Positions 55,187 through 63,686 of a DNA stretch of 64,000 nucleotides are shown one piece after another. A model generated the notes under the pieces. The model was given only the letters and a program-made list of their open reading frames with translations, was not told where the DNA came from and did not search any database. The stretch's first letter is position 1, and every line of letters begins with the position of its first letter. The DNA comes from DOZZ01 sp963792655. GTDB lineage: Bacteria > Acidobacteriota > Terriglobia > Bryobacterales > Bryobacteraceae. The stretch spans positions 1-64,000 of the forward strand of contig CAWBWU010000003.1 of assembly GCA_963792655.1 (NCBI GenBank). Direction: 5' to 3'. The translations under genes were made by a program, and so were the position numbers.

Positions 55187-56419
55187 ATGATTCGGCGACT
55201 CTCATTCCTGGTTATGGCCGCGGCTGCGGCGCTCTCCGCTCAGAACTTCTATCTGCACAACGGCGATCGTGTGGTCTTCTACGGCGACAGCATCACCGAC
55301 CAGAGGCTCTACACCACGTTTGTCGAAAGCTATGTGGTGACCCGCTTCCCCAATATGAACGTGTCGTTCACGCACTCGGGGTGGGGCGGCGATCGCGTGA
55401 CCGGTGGCGGCGGAGGACCGATTGATCAGCGCTTGCAGCGCGACGTAATTCCGTACAAGCCGACGGTCGTCACGATCATGCTCGGAATGAACGACGGCGG
55501 TTACAAGCCGTTCGATCAGACCACGTTCGACACGTTCTCCAACGGGTATCAACACATCATCGAGTCAATTCAGAAGGCCGATCCGGGTGTGCGCATTACG
55601 TTGATCAAGCCCTCGCCGTTTGACGACGTTACGCAGCAGCCGAAGTTCGAAGGTGGTTATAACGCCGTGCTGGTGCGCTATGGCGACTACCTTCACGAGC
55701 TTGCGGCACGCGATCATGCCGACTTCGCTGATCTGAATACGCCGGTGGTTGCGGATCTGAAGCGCGCTATGCAGAACGATCCGGCACTCGCGCCAAAACT
55801 GATTCCAGACCGCGTGCATCCCGGTCCCGCAGGGCACCTGCTGATGGCCGCTGCTTTGTTGCATGACTGGCATGCGCCGGCAATCGTCACGTCGGTGGAG
55901 ATCGACGCGCGAAGCGGCCGCCTGGTGAACGCGCAAAACACAACCGTGACCAACGTGAAAGGCTTGTTCTGGACGCAGCAGGATAAAGCGCTGCCCATGC
56001 CGATCGACTACAAGGACGCACAGATCGCACTGGCCGTGAAGTCGTCCGATCTGCTCGACACACTCGATGCGCAGATGCTGAAGGTCACCGGCCTCGATGC
56101 GAGCCGCTATGCAGTGAAGATCGATGGAGCCGAAGTCGCGGCGTTCACGGCGGACGAGCTGGCCAAAGGCGTGAACCTGTCGCGCTATCCGACGCCGATG
56201 TTGCAACAGGCCATGCAAGTTCATCAGTGGACCATCAAGCGCGCGAATGCGCACAACACGCGGTGGCGCAACATCGAAGTGCCGTATCAGGACCTGCCAT
56301 CGCCGGAGAAGGACGCCGCGATCGCCGATATCGACCGCCTGGATCACGTGCTCGCCATGAAGCAGCACGAAGCCGCGCGGCCGGCGCTCCACAACTACGA
56401 GTTGAGCGTTAAGCCCTGA
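55187..56419 (+). CDS. Secreted SGNH/GDSL hydrolase with extra C-terminal domain
   Basis: 410 residues. Signal peptide LSFLVMAAAAALSAQ. SGNH blocks: nucleophile in VVFYGDSITDQRLY, Gly in HSGWGGDRVTGGG, Asn in IMLGMNDGGYKPF, and the His-Asp pair in IPDRVHPGPAGHL. The last 170 residues after the SGNH core are a separate region of unknown fold (TSVEIDARSGRLVNAQNTTV). Acts on esters, possibly acetylated sugars. Its TGA stop shares a base with the next ATG (TGATG). Confidence 0.9.
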   Translation: MIRRLSFLVMAAAAALSAQNFYLHNGDRVVFYGDSITDQRLYTTFVESYVVTRFPNMNVSFTHSGWGGDRVTGGGGGPIDQRLQRDVIPYKPTVVTIMLGMNDGGYKPFDQTTFDTFSNGYQHIIESIQKADPGVRITLIKPSPFDDVTQQPKFEGGYNAVLVRYGDYLHELAARDHADFADLNTPVVADLKRAMQNDPALAPKLIPDRVHPGPAGHLLMAAALLHDWHAPAIVTSVEIDARSGRLVNAQNTTVTNVKGLFWTQQDKALPMPIDYKDAQIALAVKSSDLLDTLDAQMLKVTGLDASRYAVKIDGAEVAAFTADELAKGVNLSRYPTPMLQQAMQVHQWTIKRANAHNTRWRNIEVPYQDLPSPEKDAAIADIDRLDHVLAMKQHEAARPALHNYELSVKP

Positions 56420-57135
56420 TGCATCGCGAATACCACAAGTGGTACAGCCAGTCGCTCGGGCGCGACATGGAGATGCTGATTATCGGGCATGGCGGTATGC
56501 CGTTCGTGGTGTTCCCTACGTCGCTCGGCCGCTTCTTCGAATATGAAGACCGCGGCATGATCGACGCCGTGTGGTGGCAATTCGAGCAGGGCCACATGCA
56601 GGCTTTTTGCGTTGATAGCGTGGATGCCGAAAGCTGGTACAACCGCGGCGTACATCCGGCGGTGCGCGCCGCGCGCCATCAGCAGTATGACAACTACGTG
56701 ATGAACGAAGTGATGCCGCTGCTGCGCAACAAGAACTGGAGCCCGCGCATTGGAGCGACCGGTTGCAGCTTCGGCGGCTATCACGCGGTGAACTTCGGTT
56801 TCCGGCACCCAGACGTTTTTACGGACGTAGTAACCATGGGCGGCGCGTTCGACATCCATCAATTCGCGCGCGGGTATTGGGACGAGAACTGGTATTTCAA
56901 CTGCCCGCCCGACTACATTTCGAACATGCACGACCACACGCAGCTATCCCGGCTGCGCTCAGACCACCGCTATGTGTTGGCGGCGGGTGAACACGATATC
57001 TGCTTAAATGAAAACGTACGGCTGGCGGGCATCCTGCAGAACAAATCCATCCCGCACCACCTCGATATTTGGGGTAACGGGACAGGACATGATTGGCCCT
57101 GGTGGCAGCGCATGGCGGCAAAATACTTCGGATGA
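56419..57135 (+). CDS. Alpha/beta-hydrolase esterase (COG4947-like)
   Basis: 238 residues. The nucleophile elbow is in GATGCSFGGYHAVNFGFRHP (Ser), the acid in VLAAGEHDICLNENVRLAGI, and the His in IWGNGTGHDWPWWQRM. No signal peptide. The N-terminus EYHKWYSQSLGRDMEMLIIG is that of the COG4947-like family, which tends to occur next to ATP-grasp genes. Translationally coupled to the SGNH gene and four bases ahead of the ATP-grasp gene. A thioester or ester of the pathway product is a plausible substrate (inference). Confidence 0.85.
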   Translation: MHREYHKWYSQSLGRDMEMLIIGHGGMPFVVFPTSLGRFFEYEDRGMIDAVWWQFEQGHMQAFCVDSVDAESWYNRGVHPAVRAARHQQYDNYVMNEVMPLLRNKNWSPRIGATGCSFGGYHAVNFGFRHPDVFTDVVTMGGAFDIHQFARGYWDENWYFNCPPDYISNMHDHTQLSRLRSDHRYVLAAGEHDICLNENVRLAGILQNKSIPHHLDIWGNGTGHDWPWWQRMAAKYFG

Positions 57136-57139
57136 CACT

Positions 57140-58072
57140 ATGAAAAAGATTGGCGTTATCTACGGCATGGAAGAGACCTTTCCGGGGGCTCTGGTCGATC
57201 GCATCAACGCCAAGAAGGTGGACGGCATCATCGCCGAGCATATCCACATCGGCGCGGTGCGTATGGATGAACCGAGCGGCTACCGTGTGATCGTCGATCG
57301 CATCTCGCACGACATTCCGTTTTATCGCGCGTACCTGAAGAATGCGACGCTATTCGGCACAGCCGTTATCAACAACCCGTTCTGGTGGGGCGCCGACGAT
57401 AAGTTTTTCAACTACGCGCTGGCTAACCAGATTGGTGTCGCTACTCCGCGCACCGTAGTGCTGCCGCACAAATCGCACCCGCCCGGCACCACCGATCGTT
57501 CGATGCGCAACCTGCAGTACCCGCTCGATTGGAACGCGGTGTTCGAGTACATCGGCTTCCCGGCATTCCTCAAGCCGTTCAGCGGCGGCGGTTGGAAGAG
57601 CGTCTACAAAGTAAATTCGCCCGCAGAGCTGTTCACCGCATACGACGAGACCGGCGATCTTTGCATGACGCTGCAGCAAGGCATTGAATTCAACGAGTAC
57701 TTTCGCTGCTACGTAATCGGGCAGGAGAAGGTGCACATCATGCAGTACGATCCACGCTTACCGCATGCCGACCGTTACATCAAGAACCCGGTGCCGGTGG
57801 CCGATGCGCTACTCGATCGCGTCGAAGCCGATTGCCTGAAGCTGTGCCGCGCGTTGGGTTATGACCTGAACACTGTGGAGTTTGCGGTGCAGGACGGCAT
57901 TCCGTACGCCATCGACTTCCTCAATCCCGCGCCCGATGCGGACTACTTCTCGGTGGGGCCCGACAACTTCGAATGGGTGGTGGAGAACGTGGCTCAGATG
58001 GCCATCGACAAAGCCAAGAGCCCGGTAAATCCCGCGAAAGATCTTCGCTGGTCTGCGTTTCTGAAAGGCTAA
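57140..58072 (+). CDS. ATP-grasp ligase
   Basis: 310 residues from ATG 57140. Middle and C-terminal ATP-grasp signatures: phosphate-binding lysine and glycine loop in FPAFLKPFSGGGWKSVYKVN, the adenine-binding segment MTLQQGIEFNEYFRCYVIG, and the metal site DLNTVEFAVQDGIPYAIDFL with N in the next residues (NPAPDAD). Such enzymes join a carboxylate (via acyl phosphate) to an amine. Next gene is a GCS2-type ligase, so both probably add amino acids or amines to one scaffold. Substrates cannot be told. Confidence 0.88.
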   Translation: MKKIGVIYGMEETFPGALVDRINAKKVDGIIAEHIHIGAVRMDEPSGYRVIVDRISHDIPFYRAYLKNATLFGTAVINNPFWWGADDKFFNYALANQIGVATPRTVVLPHKSHPPGTTDRSMRNLQYPLDWNAVFEYIGFPAFLKPFSGGGWKSVYKVNSPAELFTAYDETGDLCMTLQQGIEFNEYFRCYVIGQEKVHIMQYDPRLPHADRYIKNPVPVADALLDRVEADCLKLCRALGYDLNTVEFAVQDGIPYAIDFLNPAPDADYFSVGPDNFEWVVENVAQMAIDKAKSPVNPAKDLRWSAFLKG

Positions 58073-58076
58073 ACGC

Positions 58077-59201
58077 ATGCGTCCGAGCTTCACCATCGGA
58101 ATCGAAGAAGAGTATCAGACCATCGACCCGGTGACGCGCGACCTGCGCTCGCACATCGATTCGGAGATCCTCGAAAAGGGCAAGCTGCTGCTCAAAGAGC
58201 GCGTAAAGGCGGAGATGCACCAGTCCGTTGTCGAAGTCGGCACCGGCATCTGCCGCAACATCGCGGAAGCGCGCCAGGATGTGACGGAACTGCGACGAGG
58301 CATCATCGATCTCGCCAAGCAGAACGGGCTGCGGCTCGCGGCCGCGGGCACCCACCCGTTCTCCGATTGGCGCAATCAGGAGATCTATCCCGACGAGCGC
58401 TATCACATCATCGTTGAGGACTTGAAGATGGTGGCGCGCGCGAACCTGATCTTCGGACTGCATGTGCACATCGGCGTGGAAGACCACGAGACCGCGATGC
58501 ACCTGATGAACGCCGCGCGATACTTCGTGCCGCACATTCTGGCGCTTTCCACCAACTCTCCGTTCTGGCTCGGCATGGACACGGGGTTGAAGAGCTATCG
58601 CTGCAAGGTGTTCGATAAATTCCCGCGCACCAACATCCCGGATTATTTCCCGAGCTGGGGCGAGTACGAGAGCTTCGTCAACCTGCTGATCAAGACCAAC
58701 TGCATCGATAACGCGAAGAAGATCTGGTGGGATATCCGCCCGCATCCGCATTTCACGACGCTCGAATTTCGCATGTGCGATGTGCCGATGCGTCTGGATG
58801 AAACGATCGCGATCGCAGCGCTGATTCAGGCAACCGTTGCGAAGCTCTACCAGTTGCACGCAGCCAACACCGGATTCCGTCTGTACCGTCGCGCGCTGTT
58901 GATGGAGAACAAATGGCGTGCCGCTCGCTATGGCCTCGAAGGCAAGCTGATCGACTTCGGTAAGAGCAGCGAAGTTCCTATTCGCGATCTGATGTATGAG
59001 TATCTGCATCTGATCGACGATGTAGTGGATGAGTTAGGTTCGCGCAAGGAGCTGAACTACATCCACACCATGCTCGAGCATGGGAGCGGTGCTGACCGGC
59101 AACTGCGGGTATTCCGCGAGACCGGCGACCTGCGCGCAGTGGTCGACTACATCATTGCCGAAACCGAAGCAGGCGTGACGCCTGCGCTGGGGGCTTCGTA
59201 G
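58077..59201 (+). CDS. GCS2-type carboxylate-amine ligase (YbdK/COG2170-like)
   Basis: 374 residues, starts four bases after the ATP-grasp gene. Active-site features: SFTIGIEEEYQTIDPVTRDL (metal-binding Glu), LIFGLHVHIGVEDHETAMHL, LALSTNSPFWLGMDTGLKSY, and PHPHFTTLEFRMCDVPMRLD. Full length for the family. Plant and bacterial relatives make gamma-glutamylcysteine or similar amides. It is unlikely to be plain glutathione synthesis because no gshB-type partner with that substrate set is recognised here. Confidence 0.9.
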   Translation: MRPSFTIGIEEEYQTIDPVTRDLRSHIDSEILEKGKLLLKERVKAEMHQSVVEVGTGICRNIAEARQDVTELRRGIIDLAKQNGLRLAAAGTHPFSDWRNQEIYPDERYHIIVEDLKMVARANLIFGLHVHIGVEDHETAMHLMNAARYFVPHILALSTNSPFWLGMDTGLKSYRCKVFDKFPRTNIPDYFPSWGEYESFVNLLIKTNCIDNAKKIWWDIRPHPHFTTLEFRMCDVPMRLDETIAIAALIQATVAKLYQLHAANTGFRLYRRALLMENKWRAARYGLEGKLIDFGKSSEVPIRDLMYEYLHLIDDVVDELGSRKELNYIHTMLEHGSGADRQLRVFRETGDLRAVVDYIIAETEAGVTPALGAS

Positions 59202-60197
59202 TTGCAAACGCTGCCGACCATCGATGTCAGCCGCATGCCGTTCGACCCGGAGCTTTCCGAGGGCGCGCGCAATGCGGTGCGGGTATGCCTGCGTATTCAA
59301 CCAACGGAAAAGGTCACCGTCATCACTGATCTCGCGAGCGCTGAGATTGCCGCCGCGTTAGTGAAAGAGATTGAAGCTGTGGGCGCGCCGTATCACGCCT
59401 TCGTGCTCGAAGACCTCGCGCCGCGTCCGCTGACCACGAAGCCGCAGCCGATATTAGACGATCTCGAGACCAGCCAGGTGAGCATCTTCGCAGTGCAGGC
59501 CCAGCAAGGCGAGCTGCGCACGCGCATGCAGATGACGGACGTTGTGAATCGCCGCAAGATCCGGCACGCGCACATGGTGAACATCACGCGCCAGATCATG
59601 CTTGACGGTATGCGCGCCGACTTCTTGAAGGTCGATCAACTCAGCCAGAAGATTTGGGAGATCGCGAGCGCAGGAAAAGTGATTCGCGCAACTACACCGG
59701 CCGGTACGTCGATCGTTGCGCAGATGAATCCCGCGTACAAATGGCTGAAGACCAGCGGCATCATCAGCCCGAATAAGTGGGGCAATCTGCCGGGCGGCGA
59801 AACGTTCACAACGCCTGGCGAGGTCAATGGCACTTTCGTGGTGGATGGCGTCGTCGGCGATTATCTCTGCGCGAAGTATGGCGACCTGCGCGACACACCA
59901 CTGACCATTCAGATTGACGGCAACCGGCTGACTTCCGCGCATTCGGCGAACAAAGAACTCGAAGCAGAGTTCTGGGCTTACACGCACACCGATGAGAACA
60001 GCGACCGCGTGGGCGAGTTCGCCATCGGCACCAACATCGGCGTGCATGACGTGATCGGCAACATCCTGCAGGATGAGAAGCTGCCCGGCATCCACATCGC
60101 ATTCGGCAATCCCTACGGGGATCACACCGGCGCTGATTGGTACTCGGCAACGCACATCGATGTCGTCGGCACGCAATTTCAGCATCTGGGTGGATGA
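59202..60197 (+). CDS. M29-type (thermophilic) aminopeptidase, C-terminal frameshift
   Basis: 331 residues from TTG 59202, directly after the ligase stop. Metal-binding stretch: GEFAIGTNIGVHDVIGNILQ and HIAFGNPYGDHTGADWYSAT then HIDVV, as in M29 aminopeptidases. The normal end (FSIWVDEQQIMQDGRFLVQA, stop at 60240) is in another frame because of one extra C near 60182, so the last 14 or so residues are read wrongly. The intended stop (TGA 60238-60240) would overlap the next ATG at 60237, as for all neighbours. Removes N-terminal residues from peptides; here it may trim the pathway product. Confidence 0.82.
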   Translation: MQTLPTIDVSRMPFDPELSEGARNAVRVCLRIQPTEKVTVITDLASAEIAAALVKEIEAVGAPYHAFVLEDLAPRPLTTKPQPILDDLETSQVSIFAVQAQQGELRTRMQMTDVVNRRKIRHAHMVNITRQIMLDGMRADFLKVDQLSQKIWEIASAGKVIRATTPAGTSIVAQMNPAYKWLKTSGIISPNKWGNLPGGETFTTPGEVNGTFVVDGVVGDYLCAKYGDLRDTPLTIQIDGNRLTSAHSANKELEAEFWAYTHTDENSDRVGEFAIGTNIGVHDVIGNILQDEKLPGIHIAFGNPYGDHTGADWYSATHIDVVGTQFQHLGG

Positions 60198-60236
60198 GCA
60201 GCAGATCATGCAGGACGGCCGCTTCCTCGTGCAGGC

Positions 60237-61421
60237 ATGATCCCGGAACTTCGCGCGGATTTCAACGCGCGGTTCACTCCCGAAAAGTACGCCACGTTTC
60301 TGAAGCTGCTCGATCAGCGCAGCGGGACGCACGTCAAATTCCGTAACAGCGAAACGCCGCTCTTCCTTCCCGCGGGCATTCTGGAAACGATGGCGGCCGC
60401 GGGCAGTGAGATGGTCACGCAGCTCATTTCGGATGAGCATTATCTGGAACAAGCCGCAGCGAAGATCCCGGCGGGATACTTTGCCGCAGGAGAGATCGGC
60501 AAGCCTCTCTTCGTTCAGGCCGACTTCGGGTTGGTCCGCGAGCCAGACGGCACCTACACCCCGCGCCTGGTGGAGATACAAGGCTTCCCGTCGTTGTATG
60601 CATACCAGCTTGTGCTCTCCGGCTGCTATCGCGATGCCTACGAGCTGGATCCCACGCTGCATGCATTACCGGGTTCGCTCACGCAACCGGAATACGACCA
60701 GGTATTGCGGCGCGCACTGCTTGGCGACCACGATCCGGAGAATGTTGTACTGCTCGAGATCGACCCACTCGAACAGAAGACGCTCGCGGATTTCTTAGAA
60801 ACGGAGCGCCGGTGGGGCGTGCGTACCGTCGATATTCGTGCGGTCAGAAAACGCGGGGCACAGCTCTTTTACGAACGCGACGGACGCGAAGTACCGATCC
60901 GGCGCATCTACAACCGGGCAATCGCCGACGAGATGATCCGCCGCAATGTGGAACTGCAGTTCTCGTTTGGGGATGAACTCGATGTGGAGTGGGCCGGCCA
61001 CCCCAACTGGTTTTTCCTGATCAGCAAGTTCTCGCTGCCGTTTCTCAAGCACCCGGCAGTGCCGCGCACGTGGTTCCTCGATCGATTGAAAACCATCCCC
61101 GGCGATCTGGAGAACTACGTATTGAAGCCTCTCTACTCGTTCGCTGGTCTGGGGGTAACGATCGGCCCGACTGCTCAAGATCTGGCCGACGTGCCCGACG
61201 CGATGCGCCAGGAGTACATCTTGCAGGAACGCGTGAATTTCGCGCCGACGATCGAGACGCCGCATGGCCTGACCAAGTGCGAAGTGCGCGTCATGTACGT
61301 TTACGAGGAGACGCTACGACCCGTAAACACCATCATTCGCATGGGCCGTGGGAAGATGATGGGAGTCGATCAAAACCGCGATCTGGAGTGGGTTGGCGCA
61401 TCCGCCAGCTTCTCCAAATAG
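60237..61421 (+). CDS. ATP-grasp-like protein, probably circularly permuted
   Basis: 394 residues from ATG 60237. Near the N-terminus, GTYTPRLVEIQGFPSLYAYQ looks like the metal-binding strand that normally ends an ATP-grasp fold, and the phosphate-binding lysine region comes late: LENYVLKPLYSFAGLGVTIG, then RQEYILQERVNFAPTIETPH and TKCEVRVMYVYEE. This order suggests a permuted ATP-grasp, as in glutathionylspermidine-synthase-like proteins. Last gene of the operon. The fold and ligase role are inferred from motif order; the substrate is unknown. Confidence 0.65.
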   Translation: MIPELRADFNARFTPEKYATFLKLLDQRSGTHVKFRNSETPLFLPAGILETMAAAGSEMVTQLISDEHYLEQAAAKIPAGYFAAGEIGKPLFVQADFGLVREPDGTYTPRLVEIQGFPSLYAYQLVLSGCYRDAYELDPTLHALPGSLTQPEYDQVLRRALLGDHDPENVVLLEIDPLEQKTLADFLETERRWGVRTVDIRAVRKRGAQLFYERDGREVPIRRIYNRAIADEMIRRNVELQFSFGDELDVEWAGHPNWFFLISKFSLPFLKHPAVPRTWFLDRLKTIPGDLENYVLKPLYSFAGLGVTIGPTAQDLADVPDAMRQEYILQERVNFAPTIETPHGLTKCEVRVMYVYEETLRPVNTIIRMGRGKMMGVDQNRDLEWVGASASFSK

Positions 61422-61505
61422 AATTTAATCGACTGTTTCATCACCCCAGTGATGCGCCGGAGTGTACGAACTGTTACACTAAGGCTTCACTTCTAGGCAG
61501 CTTTA

Positions 61506-61625
61506 ATGGATTCCGACTTCTTAACCGTTCTCGCTCTGCTCGTTATCGTAATGGTCGCGCTTCTGTTTCCCGGCGGACCTGGCACACCCCGGCGTCATCC
61601 GGTCCTACAACCCACCCGTTCTTAA
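61506..61625 (+). CDS. 39-residue single-span membrane protein
   Basis: ATG 61506 to TAA 61623-61625: MDSDFLTVLALLVIVMVALL then FPGGPGTPRRHPVLQPTRS. One hydrophobic helix followed by a Gly/Pro/Arg tail. It is followed within two bases by a strong terminator hairpin, which argues that this is a real transcript. No family recognised; a comparable tiny membrane gene lies at 12081. Confidence 0.5.
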   Translation: MDSDFLTVLALLVIVMVALLFPGGPGTPRRHPVLQPTRS

Positions 61626-61626
61626 A

Positions 61627-61667
61627 CTGCTGCCGGCTCACTCTGAGTCGGCAGCAGTTTCTTTCTT
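61627..61667 (+). terminator. Rho-independent terminator
   Basis: Nine-base stem CTGCTGCCG (61627-61635) and CGGCAGCAG (61649-61657), with an inner ACTC/GAGT pair in the loop, followed by TTTCTTTCTT. It ends the tiny gene and the long plus-strand operon. It overlaps the 3' end of the minus-strand infC copy. Confidence 0.8.
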
Positions 61668-62181
61668 CTCGGGCTTGTCTGCCGGTTTGATCGACTTCGA
61701 AGGGCTAATCAGGATATGCGCGTTGCGTCCTTCAAGCCGCGGCACGCCTTCCACAACACCCACGCCGGTCAGATCCCCGGCAAAACGAGTCAGCAATTTC
61801 TTGCCTAAGATCGGTGTGCGCGATTTCGCGCCCGCGAAACTGCACCACGGCTTTCACGCGATTGCCTTCCTGCAAGAAGCGAATGGCGTGGTTCTTCTTG
61901 AACTCATAGTCGTGATCGTCGGTGTTGGGACGGAACTTCAGTTCCTTCACCTGCACGACGTGCTGTTTCTTCTTGGCTTCGTGCTGCTTCTTCTTCAGCT
62001 CATATTGGTAATGGCCGAAGTCGATGGCTTTCGCGACGGGCGGCACGGCAGTGGGAGAGACAACAACCAGATCGAGCCCCAACTCCTGCGCTTTGCGCAA
62101 AGCTGCCGCAGTAGGCATCACTTCAGCGGTGCCGTCAGGAAATACAGCCCGGACTTCGCGGGCTCGGATCGATTCACTCAC
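61638..62181 (-). pseudogene. Second, tandem copy of infC (IF-3), frameshifted
   Basis: From GTG 62181 (SESIRAREVRAVFPDGTAEV) it is almost identical to the intact copy to the right. In GREIAHTDL the following GKK becomes RQEIADSF because of one extra base (CGATCTT in place of TGACTT), near 61810; the original end (DKPEKKETAADSE, stop 61638-61640) is read only in the second frame. Starts 13 bases after the intact copy stops. Offset between equivalent points is about 557 bases, with a few substitutions, so the duplication is recent. Confidence 0.9.
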
Positions 62182-62194
62182 ATCAGCGGCGATC

Positions 62195-62788
62195 TCACTC
62201 TGACTCGGCAGGAGTTTCTTTCTTCTCGGGCTTGTCTGCCGGTTTGATCGACTTCGACGGGCTAATCAGGATATGCGCGTTGCGTCCTTCAAGCCGCGGC
62301 ACGCCTTCCACAGCACCCACGCCGGTCAGATCCCCGGCAAAACGAGTCAGCAATTTCTTGCCTAAGTCAGTGTGCGCGATTTCGCGACCGCGAAACTGCA
62401 CCACGGCTTTCACGCGATTGCCTTCCTGCAAGAAGCGAATGGCGTGGTTCTTCTTGAACTCATAGTCGTGATCGTCGGTGTTGGGACGGAACTTCAGTTC
62501 CTTCACCTGCACGACGTGCTGTTTCTTCTTGGCTTCGTGCTGCTTCTTCTTCAGCTCATATTGGTAATGGCCGAAGTCGATGGCTTTCGCTACGGGCGGC
62601 ACTGCAGTGGGAGAGACAACAACGAGATCGAGCCCCAACTCCTGCGCTTTGCGCAAAGCTGCCGCAGTAGGCATCACTTCAGCGGTGCCGTCAGGAAATA
62701 CAGCCCGGACTTCGCGGGCTCGGATCGATTCATTCACATTTTCGCGGCGATTCTGACGGCGAGGAGGAAAATTTCTGCCTGGAATCAT
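62195..62788 (-). CDS. infC: Translation initiation factor IF-3
   Basis: 197 residues, ATG 62788. N-terminal domain (VNESIRAREVRAVFPDGTAE, AALRKAQELGLDLVVVSPTA), the YQYELKKKQHEAKKKQHVVQ linker, and the C-terminal domain (KELKFRPNTDDHDYEFKKNH, VQFRGREIAHTDLGKKLLTR). A 20-residue acidic-basic tail rich in Lys and Glu follows. IF-3 prevents 70S formation and checks the start codon. The usual rpmI-rplT partners are not downstream; instead the frameshifted second copy follows. Confidence 0.96.
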   Translation of the reverse strand: MIPGRNFPPRRQNRRENVNESIRAREVRAVFPDGTAEVMPTAAALRKAQELGLDLVVVSPTAVPPVAKAIDFGHYQYELKKKQHEAKKKQHVVQVKELKFRPNTDDHDYEFKKNHAIRFLQEGNRVKAVVQFRGREIAHTDLGKKLLTRFAGDLTGVGAVEGVPRLEGRNAHILISPSKSIKPADKPEKKETPAESE

Positions 62789-62870
62789 GCGAAATTAGCG
62801 GTGGTTTCCATTCATTCGGATAGCTCAGTGTAGCGCCGAACAGTTTTGCTGTCCACCGCCCTGCAATGCT

Positions 62871-63041
62871 TCAGTTCGAATCCTTCGTGCGGGTATTGGT
62901 GACGCCCATCATGATGCCCAGGCCAATGGCGATAAGAAGACCGATACCGATCCACATCTGAGGAACGTGCAGCATATAAGCTGCGATCGCGAGCCCGACA
63001 ACCAGAACGATAAACCCGACCATATACATCGAAAACGACAT
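62871..63041 (-). CDS. Small two-span membrane protein
   Basis: 56 residues from ATG 63041, with GGAGG (63046-63050) just upstream. Two hydrophobic segments: SMYMVGFIVLVVGLAIAAYM and MWIGIGLLIAIGLGIMMGV, separated by a short LHVPQ loop, then a basic tail (TNTRTKDSN). A longer start at 63101 is disfavoured. No known function; the ribosome site and span pattern support a real gene. Confidence 0.7.
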   Translation of the reverse strand: MSFSMYMVGFIVLVVGLAIAAYMLHVPQMWIGIGLLIAIGLGIMMGVTNTRTKDSN

Positions 63042-63137
63042 AAATCCTCCAGAGAGCCGCGTGTGCTCACTTGTGCAAACAACTTGCAAGTGCGCTGCCA
63101 AAGTCGACGGTCGTCTGACTACTCGCTGGGTGAGCCG

Positions 63138-63686
63138 CTAATGAAAGAGCCGGATGCCTGCAATTCCGGCCGCCCCGGCTTCAAGACACTCTTGTTCAAA
63201 CTCAAAGGTGACTCCGCCCAAGGCGAACACCGGTACCGGCGACGCCTTGCACGCTGTCGCCAATGCACGGATGCCTACGCCAGGTCCTTTCACACTGGGG
63301 AAGACGGGCCCGAACAAGGCGAAGTCAGCCCCATGCGCCTCTTCCAGTTCAGGGAGCGTATGACAGGAGACGCTGATGACGAAGTTCGGTGGCGCGGCCT
63401 CGCGGACGCTCGAAGGCAGCACGGAGTTGCCGCGCAGGTGCACGCCACGTGCGGCGCACGCGATGGCCACGTCCATGCGGTCATTCACCAGCACCGACGT
63501 TTTAGATCCTTTAGTCACCTCGACAACCTTCAGAACGAGCGACTTCAGTTCCCGGACGCTGAGGTCCTTCTCGCGCACCTGAACGTAGTCCACACCGGCG
63601 CGAACGTTCTTCCGGATCAGCGCGAGCAATGGTTCAGTCCCGCCAGCGGCACTACGATCTGTGATGTAGCAGCGCTCCCCCTTCAC
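63138..63686 (-). CDS. thiE: Thiamine-phosphate synthase-like protein
   Basis: 182 residues from GTG 63686, overlapping the FmdE-like stop by GTGA; an upstream start at 63716 adds ten residues. TIM-barrel motifs of ThiE: CYITDRS, VDYVQVREKDLSVRELKSLV, TSVLVNDRMDVAIACAARGV with HLRGNSVLP, and ADFALFGPVFPSV, then FALGGVTFEF. It couples the thiazole and pyrimidine phosphates in thiamine synthesis. It is shorter than E. coli ThiE and lacks other thi genes nearby, so a related TenI-like role is possible. Confidence 0.82.
   Translation of the reverse strand: MKGERCYITDRSAAGGTEPLLALIRKNVRAGVDYVQVREKDLSVRELKSLVLKVVEVTKGSKTSVLVNDRMDVAIACAARGVHLRGNSVLPSSVREAAPPNFVISVSCHTLPELEEAHGADFALFGPVFPSVKGPGVGIRALATACKASPVPVFALGGVTFEFEQECLEAGAAGIAGIRLFH

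Noticed and set aside
54857..60662. Minus-strand frames of up to 402 codons opposite the ligase operon
   Set aside because: Typical GC-rich antisense shadows; plus-strand genes have complete catalytic motifs and tight spacing.
62820..62870. GGATAGCTCAGT, like a tRNA D-arm
   Set aside because: No anticodon arm, T-arm or acceptor stem can be folded around it.
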